Below, in pieces: positions 7,966-15,028 of a DNA stretch of 64,000 bases. Under the pieces are notes generated by a model that saw only the letters and a program-made list of their open reading frames with translations, did not search any database and was not told where the DNA came from. The position numbers and the translations under genes were made by a program. Position 1 is the first letter of the stretch. Every line of letters starts with the position of its first letter. The stretch is from Flavisericum labens (GTDB lineage Bacteria; Bacteroidota; Bacteroidia; Flavobacteriales; Flavobacteriaceae), in the NCBI RefSeq assembly GCF_045446075.1, contig NZ_JBJJBQ010000008.1, positions 90,340 to 154,339 on the forward strand. The letters run 5' to 3'.

Positions 7966-8967
7966 ATGCAAGAACTATTTATTAAACACCTCAAAGAAAA
8001 AGCCGGAGACAATACTTCTTTCGTTGAAGAAGTTGCCAGTATTTTGGATGTGGGATACGATGCTGCTTACAGGCGAATTAATTTAAAGACAAGTCTTTCC
8101 CTTGACGAAAGCGTTAAACTTGCCAGACATTACAAAATTTCACTTAATAAATTATTTGAAGTAGGTAACCAAAATACTATAGTAGCTGATTTATCTCCAC
8201 CAATACGTGATATTAAAGGACTTGAAAATTGGCTAGACCAATCATATAATAATCTTTATCCTTTAACTAAGCTTAAAAGTGCCTCTATCATTTATTCAGC
8301 AAAGGACATTCCTCTTTTTCATACGCTTAAAGATTCTTTTCTATCTAGATACAAAATGTATGTATGGCTGAAAGATTTAGACCCAAATATGACAAGAAAC
8401 AAAGTTACTTTTGATGATTTCATAAAAAACATGCCAGAGACATTACTTGAGAGCGCATTTAAATTGGGGCAAGTTTATAAAGACATTAATATTACTGAAA
8501 TTTGGAATAACACGACCATTAATAACACATTACAGCAAGTACTTTATTACTTTGACTCTAGTTCACTGTCAAAAGAATTGGCTTTACTTATATGTAATGA
8601 CATTGAAGATATTATTAGACTAATTGAAAAACAAGCTATTCAGCAATCTTTATTTGGTTCTAAAAATAAAGCTATTTATAATTTATACTTTAGTGAAATT
8701 CATACTATGAGTAATACTATTATGGTAAAAACACCTTACCAAAAAGTATTTTTCACCCCTTTTACCATAATTAGTTATTTTAAAATAGAGCACCAACCTA
8801 CTTGTGAACTTATGCATGAGTTTTTTGAAAAACAAATGAGTATTTCTAAACTCTTAGTAAATGCAGGTGAGAAAGATAGGTCATTGTTTTTTAACCGTAT
8901 GATTCATAAAATCAATAGACTTCGCGAACGAATTGTTTTAGATAATGATGCTTTTGATTTTGAATAA
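7966..8967 (+). CDS. HTH-containing protein, unknown function
   Basis: 333 residues. Residues about 1-65 look like a helix-turn-helix (FVEEVASILDVGYDAAYRRINLKTSLSLDESVKLARHYKIS), similar to the N-terminal domain of many uncharacterised Bacteroidota regulators. The remaining ~260 residues are mainly helical, with aromatic-rich segments (VLYYFDSSSLSKELALLICNDI), and match nothing I can name. The gene is very AT-rich. The start codon ATG sits directly after a TACTTGC repeat block. Probably a DNA-binding regulator with a ligand or oligomerisation domain. Confidence 0.6.
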   Translation: MQELFIKHLKEKAGDNTSFVEEVASILDVGYDAAYRRINLKTSLSLDESVKLARHYKISLNKLFEVGNQNTIVADLSPPIRDIKGLENWLDQSYNNLYPLTKLKSASIIYSAKDIPLFHTLKDSFLSRYKMYVWLKDLDPNMTRNKVTFDDFIKNMPETLLESAFKLGQVYKDINITEIWNNTTINNTLQQVLYYFDSSSLSKELALLICNDIEDIIRLIEKQAIQQSLFGSKNKAIYNLYFSEIHTMSNTIMVKTPYQKVFFTPFTIISYFKIEHQPTCELMHEFFEKQMSISKLLVNAGEKDRSLFFNRMIHKINRLRERIVLDNDAFDFE

Positions 8968-9034
8968 CAATTTCACAAACGTTAAATGATGTTAAAAATT
9001 TGCTTTTAACCTCATTTTTAATATCTTACAAGTT

Positions 9035-9409
9035 ATGATTCAAGAAGACAAAGAAAAATATACAGACGTTTTAGAAGATTCTATAGCTTATTTAGAAAAT
9101 CACGGTTACGAAAATATTAAAGCCGATACAGATGGTTACGAAACACCAAAATCATATATTAAAGCAGGTAGTGACATTTCTGTTACCCCAGATTTGGTTG
9201 CTGTTAAAGAAGGTAGAAAATACTATTTTGATATTAGCCTTAAATCAGAAAGACCCAAGCTTCTAAAATCAAAATGGCTTTTCTTGAACACGCTGAGCAA
9301 CTTGAAGCAGCACCGCTTTAAATTAATCACCAAGCGTGGCCACTACAAATTTTCTCAAGATATGATGGACGCCATCAATCTAAACGACAAGAAATTAATT
9401 AAAATTTAA
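9035..9409 (+). CDS. Small protein with weak PD-(D/E)xK-nuclease likeness
   Basis: 124 residues, soluble. The order TPDLVAV then YYFDISLKS recalls the PD-(D/E)xK nuclease core, but the residue at the usual catalytic Lys position is Ser (FDIS), with a Lys two residues further on. The C-terminal half is basic (SKWLFLNTLSNLKQHRFKLITKRGHYKF). It lies between the HTH gene and the primary sigma factor gene, all on the plus strand. Nuclease activity is doubtful; treat as hypothetical. Confidence 0.55.
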   Translation: MIQEDKEKYTDVLEDSIAYLENHGYENIKADTDGYETPKSYIKAGSDISVTPDLVAVKEGRKYYFDISLKSERPKLLKSKWLFLNTLSNLKQHRFKLITKRGHYKFSQDMMDAINLNDKKLIKI

Positions 9410-9478
9410 ATTAATTACTGATTTTTTGTTCTTATCAAAAATCATTGTGACCCATCCCTTTTTTAGGTGTCTAAAAAA

Positions 9479-9508
9479 TTGACAGAGTAAAAAAACATTA
9501 TCTTTTTG
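9479..9508 (+). promoter_or_regulatory. Candidate rpoD promoter
   Basis: TTG at 9479-9481 and TATCTTTTTG at 9499-9508 are separated by 17 bases. This is close to the Bacteroidota TTTG/TAnnTTTG pattern, but the -7 box is not exact. The gene start is 77 bases downstream. Confidence 0.35.
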
Positions 9509-9584
9509 TAACATTTAGTTTAGTTTTTACGTATAACTACTAAAGGCCCTTTTATTCACATTTAAATTAACAGGAGAAAATTAG

Positions 9585-10448
9585 ATGAGACAACTTAAAA
9601 TTACGAAGCAGGTTACCAATAGAGAAACCGCTTCGTTAGACAAATACCTGCAAGAAATTGGTAAAGTTGATTTAATTACCGCAGACGAAGAAGTTGAATT
9701 AGCTCAGCGTATTAAAGCTGGTGACCAAATAGCTTTGGAAAAATTAACGAAAGCTAATTTACGTTTCGTTGTATCGGTAGCGAAGCAATATCAAAATCAA
9801 GGTTTAACCCTACCAGATTTAATTAATGAGGGTAATTTAGGTTTGATTAAAGCAGCACAACGATTTGACGAAACCCGTGGTTTCAAATTTATATCGTATG
9901 CCGTTTGGTGGATTCGTCAATCCATTCTTCAGGCTTTGGCCGAACAATCGCGTATTGTGCGTTTGCCATTGAACAAAATTGGTTCTATTAATAAAATCAA
10001 TAAAACCTTTGCGTTCTTAGAGCAAAGTCATGAACGTCCGCCTTCAGCAGAAGAGATTGCTAAAGAATTGGACATGACTATTAACGACGTTAAAGAATCG
10101 ATGAAAAATTCTGGTCGTCACGTTAGTATGGATGCACCCTTAGTTGAAGGAGAGGATTCAAACCTTTACGACGTACTAAATAGTGGTGAGTCTCCAAATC
10201 CGGATAAAGAATTATTACATGAATCCTTACGCACAGAAATTGAACGTGCTCTGGAAACCTTAACGCCTCGTGAAGCTGATGTTATCCGTTTATATTTTGG
10301 CCTAGGAAACCAGCACCCAATGACCTTGGAAGAAATTGGAGAAACATTCGATTTAACTCGTGAGCGTGTTAGACAGATAAAAGAAAAAGCTATACGTAGA
10401 TTAAAACATACGTCTAGAAGTAAAATATTAAAAACATATTTAGGATAG
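9585..10448 (+). CDS. rpoD: Primary RNA polymerase sigma factor (RpoD/SigA)
   Basis: 287 residues, typical for the short Bacteroidota primary sigma factor that lacks region 1.1. Seen in order: region 1.2 (SLDKYLQEIGKVDLITADEE), region 2 with the -10 recognition helix (FKFISYAVWWIRQSI, preceded by GLIKAAQRFDETRG), region 3 (PPSAEEIAKELDMTINDV) and region 4 (LTPREADVIRLYFGLG, then the HTH LEEIGETFDLTRERVRQIKEKAIRRL). It directs housekeeping transcription. The TAnnTTTG boxes elsewhere in this window are what this sigma class is known to use. A strong terminator follows. Confidence 0.97.
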   Translation: MRQLKITKQVTNRETASLDKYLQEIGKVDLITADEEVELAQRIKAGDQIALEKLTKANLRFVVSVAKQYQNQGLTLPDLINEGNLGLIKAAQRFDETRGFKFISYAVWWIRQSILQALAEQSRIVRLPLNKIGSINKINKTFAFLEQSHERPPSAEEIAKELDMTINDVKESMKNSGRHVSMDAPLVEGEDSNLYDVLNSGESPNPDKELLHESLRTEIERALETLTPREADVIRLYFGLGNQHPMTLEEIGETFDLTRERVRQIKEKAIRRLKHTSRSKILKTYLG

Positions 10449-10524
10449 TTTCACACTGAAATTACGACTAAATTAAAATAACAACAGTTACACAAATAAC
10501 TGTTCGTTTTTTGATTGATGAAAG

Positions 10525-10549
10525 AACCCCCGGCTGATTACCGGGGGTT
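10525..10549 (+). terminator. Rho-independent terminator after rpoD
   Basis: Stem AACCCCCGG (10525-10533) and CCGGGGGTT (10541-10549) with a 7-base loop, followed by TATTTTTTATTTT. It is GC-rich against an AT-rich background. Confidence 0.92.
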
Positions 10550-10620
10550 TATTTTTTATTTTCAATAAATTTCCTTTGTATTATTTTTTTAACTTCGTGA
10601 CTAATCAACCTTAACCACCA

Positions 10621-11028
10621 ATGATCAAAACTATTTGCTATATAAGCGATTCAATCAAACATGAATCCATAGATAAATTAAAGTCACTATACCAAAAAGC
10701 TAGTGTAAACAACAAAAAACAAAACATAACAGGTGTACTTATTTACAAAAACAGTAATTTTCTTCAAGTTTTAGAGGGAGAAGCCAGTTCGGTTGATCAA
10801 ACTTTCAATAAAATACAAGAAGACAAGAGACACCGCAATATTTTTAAGGTTATAAGCACGCAGATAGAACAACGTATTTTTGAAGATTACAACTTCGGTT
10901 TCACAATTGTTGACAACAAACAGGCCTTAAATGATCTTTATCAATATCTTGAATGGCTACGAGAAGCCGATAGCCCATACGCCAATAAAGTTATTTTAAT
11001 GGTCGAAAACTTTATTAACAGTAATTAA
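10621..11028 (+). CDS. BLUF-domain blue-light sensor, stand-alone
   Basis: 135 residues, a single BLUF domain with a short C-terminal helical tail. BLUF domains bind FAD and signal through a hydrogen-bond switch. Seen: the key Tyr7 (ICYIS), Asn31, the ITGVLIY strand, Gln49 in FLQVLEG, and the DKRH segment. The late segment that usually reads like W-S-M-G-F is Y90-N-F92-G-F, so both the semi-conserved Trp and the usual Met are replaced. No effector domain is attached, so it probably acts through a partner protein. It lies just after the rpoD terminator as its own unit. Confidence 0.88.
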   Translation: MIKTICYISDSIKHESIDKLKSLYQKASVNNKKQNITGVLIYKNSNFLQVLEGEASSVDQTFNKIQEDKRHRNIFKVISTQIEQRIFEDYNFGFTIVDNKQALNDLYQYLEWLREADSPYANKVILMVENFINSN

Positions 11029-11075
11029 GTCAAAAAAAAACTGTTATTTTTACCAAATAATAATAACCCACTTTA

Positions 11076-11738
11076 ATGAATTCTAAATTAATAGCTCCTT
11101 CATTGCTTGCAGCGGATTTTGGCAACCTGCAACGCGACATTGAAATGGTCAATAATAGCGATGCCGACTGGTTTCATATTGATGTAATGGACGGCCATTT
11201 CGTTCCCAATATTTCTTATGGCATGCCAGTAATACAAGCTATAAAGAAACATGCCACTAAGCCGCTCGACGTTCATTTAATGATTGAAAAACCCGAGCGA
11301 TACATTGAAGAATTTGCTAAAGTTGGGGCAGATATTATTACCGTACACTACGAATCTACCGTACATTTACACCGAACACTAACCCAAATTGAAAACGCGG
11401 GATGCAAAGCTGGAGTTGTTTTAAACTTAACTACGCCCGTTTCAGTATTAGAAGATATTTTACCTAAATGCTACATGGTTCTACTCATGTCAATAAACCC
11501 AGGGTTTGGAGGTCAAAAATTTGAAGATATTACTTACGAAAGAATAAAAAAGCTTCGTACAATGGCCAATGAACAAGGCCTGAATACCCGAATTGAAATT
11601 GATGGTGGGGTTAGCAACAAAAACATAAAACAACTCGCTGATGCTGGCGCAGACACCTTTGTTGCCGGCAGTTACATTTTTAAGAGCAAAACACCTTCTG
11701 AGACTATTAAAGATTTAAAGGCTATAGCCAACTCTTAA
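11076..11738 (+). CDS. rpe: Ribulose-phosphate 3-epimerase
   Basis: 220 residues, the usual length. A TIM-barrel enzyme of the pentose phosphate pathway that interconverts ribulose 5-phosphate and xylulose 5-phosphate. Family motifs seen: IAPSLLAADF at the start, HIDVMDGHFVPNISYG (metal-binding His and Asp), PLDVHLMIEKPERY, MSINPGFGGQKF and EIDGGVSNKNI with GADTFVAGSYIF. Its stop codon overlaps the end of the convergent CBS gene by 4 bases. Confidence 0.96.
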   Translation: MNSKLIAPSLLAADFGNLQRDIEMVNNSDADWFHIDVMDGHFVPNISYGMPVIQAIKKHATKPLDVHLMIEKPERYIEEFAKVGADIITVHYESTVHLHRTLTQIENAGCKAGVVLNLTTPVSVLEDILPKCYMVLLMSINPGFGGQKFEDITYERIKKLRTMANEQGLNTRIEIDGGVSNKNIKQLADAGADTFVAGSYIFKSKTPSETIKDLKAIANS

Positions 11739-12154
11739 AGTTGTTTGTAGTAATATTTAAGCAAATCTGTTGTAGTAACAATACCTACCAAATCGCCATT
11801 GTCTACAACTGGTAAGGCATGAAACTCGCGATTTGATAAAATCTTAGTAACTTCCTTTATACTGGTATCGCTGGTAACAGTAACCACGTCTTTCACCATG
11901 ACTTGCTCAATGGTAAAGTTGTTATAAACAACCGAATCAACCGAACCGTTCTCATCTATTGATTCTTCAGCCTGACTAATTCGCATCAAATCAGTAAAGC
12001 TTAATATACCAATAATAGATTCCTCGTATACAACAGGAATATGCTTAATCTTATGAAGATTAAAAAGTTTCTCTGCCCGCTCTAAGTCATCTGATTTCGT
12101 AAGTGCTATAATATTTTTTGTCATTATAGAAGAAACTGGTACAAAAGTTCTCAT
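11735..12154 (-). CDS. CBS-pair protein (copy 1)
   Basis: 139 residues made only of two CBS domains (about 8-60 and 80-137). CBS pairs bind adenine nucleotides and regulate partner proteins. Hallmarks: SIMTKNIIALT, IKHIPVVYEESIIGILSFTDLMR, then QVMVKDVVTVTSDTSIKEVTKIL and FHALPVVDNGDLVGIVTTTDLLKY. A close paralogue lies directly upstream on the same strand. The partner is unknown. The 3' end overlaps that of rpe. Confidence 0.9.
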   Translation of the reverse strand: MRTFVPVSSIMTKNIIALTKSDDLERAEKLFNLHKIKHIPVVYEESIIGILSFTDLMRISQAEESIDENGSVDSVVYNNFTIEQVMVKDVVTVTSDTSIKEVTKILSNREFHALPVVDNGDLVGIVTTTDLLKYYYKQL

Positions 12155-12242
12155 AGTTGTAATTTTAAAAATTCAAATAACGTGATATCGCAAAATGACA
12201 ACATTAATTAAGTGTCATTTTAAAACGTAAACAATTCTAATC

Positions 12243-12662
12243 TTAGAATTGTTTAAGCAAATACTTGATTAGGTCGGTTGTTGTAACAATTCCCACCAAA
12301 GTATTATTATCCACAACTGGTAAAGCATGGAATTCTTGAGTAGCCAAAATTTTAGCCACTTCCTTTATCGAATTGGAAGTAGAAACAGTAACTATATTTC
12401 GCTTCATAACCTGCCCAATAGTAAAGGTATTATAGACCATAACATCGGCAGGCACATCGACCTCATCTGTAACATCGGCAAAACTTAATCGAAGTAAATC
12501 GGTATAGCTTAACATACCTATAACCATTTTGTTTTTTACAACTGGTATATGCCTAATAGTGTGATGCTTAAATAAATACTCTGCTTTTTCTAAGGAATCT
12601 TTCTGGTTCAATGTAATAACATGCTCTGTCATTATCAATGAAATTGGTTCTTTTCGTATCAT
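12243..12662 (-). CDS. CBS-pair protein (copy 2)
   Basis: 139 residues, same length and domain plan as the gene just downstream (11735-12154) and clearly similar throughout: LIMTEHVITLN, IRHIPVVKNKMVIGMLSYTDLLR, FHALPVVDNNTLVGIVTTTDLIKY. The pair probably arose by tandem duplication. The two differ most in the linker between the CBS domains (about residues 62-75). It is first in transcription order, with an 88-base gap between the copies, so each may have its own promoter. Function unknown; nucleotide sensing is inferred from the family. Confidence 0.9.
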   Translation of the reverse strand: MIRKEPISLIMTEHVITLNQKDSLEKAEYLFKHHTIRHIPVVKNKMVIGMLSYTDLLRLSFADVTDEVDVPADVMVYNTFTIGQVMKRNIVTVSTSNSIKEVAKILATQEFHALPVVDNNTLVGIVTTTDLIKYLLKQF

Positions 12663-12782
12663 CTCAATTATATTTCAGCTTAGTATGTTTAAAATTACTA
12701 ATCTAAAACCTGATAATGTATGATAAAAGTCATACCATAAAATCAAATTCTATTCACAATTAATTTACCCGAACAAAAACCT

Positions 12783-13676
12783 TTAAGGACTATTTCTTTT
12801 GGTTTGAATAATTTTTGTTTGTACGATGTTATTATTTAAAACAGTACGTTCAAAAAATTTAAAAACCTCATCTAACTCGCTAAACGGAATTCCTGCAACT
12901 TCATGGCCACCTTCCTTTACAATATTGAAATAAAAAGCGGTTTCAAGTTCATCTAATTTTTTTGCAATAACATTTGAGCCGTCCATAAATATATAGCCAT
13001 CTCTAGTCGGCTCACAGTAATGATGTGGTGCATTATCAAAAGGGACTAATTTATCATTTGTACCATGGAACAGCACCGAAGGTACGGCATTGTCTTTGGT
13101 TAAATAACTAGCATCAACAACTCCACCGGCACAAGAAAACACACCTGCGAATTTTAAATGACTATAATCTTCCAATTCATCTACAAAGTAGTTGCGCATA
13201 AAAACTGCGTTTAAAACGGTTTCTGCACCAGCACTGCTACCTCCTGCTATAATTTTTGTGGTATCAATTTGAAGTTCCTCAGCATGCTCTACAATAAATT
13301 TGGTGGCATCCAAATAATCAATAACAGCTTGTTTAAAGGTTTCCTGTTTCTCATGCTTACTGCAGTTGCAACCAAAACCATTTTCCGCCCCCTTTCTTAA
13401 TAAGCGATATGAAATAGAAATTCCAACATACCCATTATTAGAAGCATATTTGCAGAATTCCTCAATATTCTTATTATCTCGTGAACCTGCTGAGAACCCA
13501 CCGCCATGCATCCAAAGTTGAACCGGTAATTTTTTAGACTTCTTTATTTTTCTTGGAGCATACACATCTAATTTCAAAGTGTCATCTCCTTTAACAGCAT
13601 AAGTATAAGTTGTTTTTTTTTGAGCTGATAGGCACCAAATTCCTCCAAGGATGAATAATAAAATAATACGCTTCAT
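12783..13676 (-). CDS. Exported alpha/beta-hydrolase (esterase-like)
   Basis: 297 residues with an N-terminal signal peptide (cleavage near CLSAQ). Esterase features: oxyanion-hole HGGG at 57-60, nucleophile Ser148 in G-S-S-A-G, then Asp208 (HGTNDKLVP) and His258 (EGGHEVAG) completing a plausible catalytic triad. It resembles the carboxylesterase/BD-FAE group of Bacteroidota, which act on small esters, for example acetylated or feruloylated sugars; the actual substrate is not evident. Four cysteines occur around residues 103-105 (GFGCNCSKH), 182 and 221. Probably a periplasmic enzyme. Confidence 0.82.
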   Translation of the reverse strand: MKRIILLFILGGIWCLSAQKKTTYTYAVKGDDTLKLDVYAPRKIKKSKKLPVQLWMHGGGFSAGSRDNKNIEEFCKYASNNGYVGISISYRLLRKGAENGFGCNCSKHEKQETFKQAVIDYLDATKFIVEHAEELQIDTTKIIAGGSSAGAETVLNAVFMRNYFVDELEDYSHLKFAGVFSCAGGVVDASYLTKDNAVPSVLFHGTNDKLVPFDNAPHHYCEPTRDGYIFMDGSNVIAKKLDELETAFYFNIVKEGGHEVAGIPFSELDEVFKFFERTVLNNNIVQTKIIQTKRNSP

Positions 13677-13766
13677 TTAATCTAATTTTTACTGGAATAT
13701 ACTAAATATAAATGTTTAACCTTAACATTGAAGCTAAGGATAAAACAGCCTTTAATTTTACCAACA

Positions 13767-13796
13767 TATATTATATAGTAAACTTGTTATAATATA
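13767..13796. repeat. AT-rich inverted repeat
   Basis: TATATTATA (13767-13775) and TATAATATA (13788-13796) form a perfect 9-bp stem with a 12-base loop. It lies between the MtfA-like gene and the esterase gene. There is no GC clamp, so function as a terminator is uncertain. Confidence 0.35.
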
Positions 13797-13809
13797 CAAT
13801 TCAAAAATA

Positions 13810-14691
13810 TTAAGTAATCAATTTATAAACTGGAAAATTAAAGTTTAGCATTTGCTTTAGCTTACTATATACCTGAGGAAACAAACTATCGAACTCTTCA
13901 GGAGCCTCAATAAAAGTTTCTATTATAACGGCCAGTAATTCAGAATCATTCGTCCAAGCATAACTTCTAATAAAATTTGAGTTTACCAATTTGCTTTTCA
14001 GCTGCTGGTTCGTGGTAAGTTCTTCCCTAAGTTCATTAAACGTATCTACAAACAATATAGAATTAATATCTTCCTGTTTTATACTATTATAGTGTATGGC
14101 ATGAGCAAATTCATGAATTCCCAGGTTTAACTTGTCATCTTCTATTCTAAAACCCTCTACGAAATTATCCCATGACAGCACTAATGTTTCAAACCTTGCA
14201 TTATACTCTCCTTTATGGTATGCGTTATTTATTTTTGAATAGTACTCTTTTGGGTAAACAAAAATATGTTTCAGATAATCAATTATATAATTTCTAAATC
14301 CAAAAGTTAGCATTACGGCAGTAGCTGAAACCAGTACCCTCACCTCTTCCGTAATTACAAAACCATCCTTTCCTTGAAAATCCTTTTCTTTAATAAAAGT
14401 AGCTACGCGATGCCTAAAATAAATTTTATATTTCTTATCTAACCTATTATAAAATGTAAAATGTTCCTCTAATAATCTGATTTGTTTTGGCGCGAGCTTT
14501 CTTTTTATTAAATAAAAATGTACAAATATTGGCCGCTTAGCAAATGAGGCATAGACCATCTCCATAGCATCTAAAACCGTTGTTATTAATTTCCTTATAT
14601 ATAAAAATAGAAGTACAATGACACCACAGATTAGAACTCCAAGTATAATACTTCCTACATATGAATCAATAACAGTTCGTAGTATTAGCAT
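13810..14691 (-). CDS. MtfA-like zinc metallopeptidase (M90 family)
   Basis: 293 residues. It begins with a membrane segment (about 10-32), so it is anchored with the catalytic domain following. The zinc motif is HEFAH at 193-197 in GIHEFAHAIH, as in MtfA, where a downstream Glu is the third ligand; TNDSELLAVIIETFIEAPEEF is the likely region. E. coli MtfA is linked to control of glucose uptake through Mlc, but no such partner is seen here and many Bacteroidota homologues are uncharacterised. The N-terminal membrane anchor differs from soluble E. coli MtfA. Confidence 0.82.
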   Translation of the reverse strand: MLILRTVIDSYVGSIILGVLICGVIVLLFLYIRKLITTVLDAMEMVYASFAKRPIFVHFYLIKRKLAPKQIRLLEEHFTFYNRLDKKYKIYFRHRVATFIKEKDFQGKDGFVITEEVRVLVSATAVMLTFGFRNYIIDYLKHIFVYPKEYYSKINNAYHKGEYNARFETLVLSWDNFVEGFRIEDDKLNLGIHEFAHAIHYNSIKQEDINSILFVDTFNELREELTTNQQLKSKLVNSNFIRSYAWTNDSELLAVIIETFIEAPEEFDSLFPQVYSKLKQMLNFNFPVYKLIT

Positions 14692-15028
14692 AGACTAAAA
14701 AAGCACCTTGATTGAATATTTAATAAATATTGAAATGATTACGTATTATCATTAACCGTTAAAGTTATGTTTTTTTAGGAGATAAAAAATTTCACTTTAA
14801 CTTAACACTTAAAAAAAGAGAAATATTGACAGCACCGTATATAAAAAATTGCTAGTTTTAAAATTAGTTAATCGTTTGGTGACTCACGATTTTCCTAATA
14901 CAAACACGTTTTACAACATTAAGAGTGACCTATAAATATTCGCTTAGTCATCCTGAGATATCTGATATTTAAGAAATTTAAGAAAGAATTATATTTTATC
15001 ACAATCACCAAATGTTAAATAATCTAAA
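14692..15028. other. 337-base intergenic region
   Basis: Divergent gap between the MtfA-like gene and the M1 aminopeptidase gene; promoters for both should be here. Apart from an imperfect inverted pair (GGTGACTC at 14878, GAGTGACC at 14923) I see no clear element, RNA or gene. Confidence 0.4.

Noticed and set aside
9419..9444. AT-only stem (TGATTTTT/AAAAATCA) after the small nuclease-like gene
   Set aside because: No GC pairs apart from the ends and no clear T-tract, so too weak to call a terminator.
14878..14930. Imperfect inverted pair GGTGACTC/GAGTGACC before the M1 gene
   Set aside because: Seven of eight matches over a 37-base loop in a long AT-rich gap is weak and may be chance.
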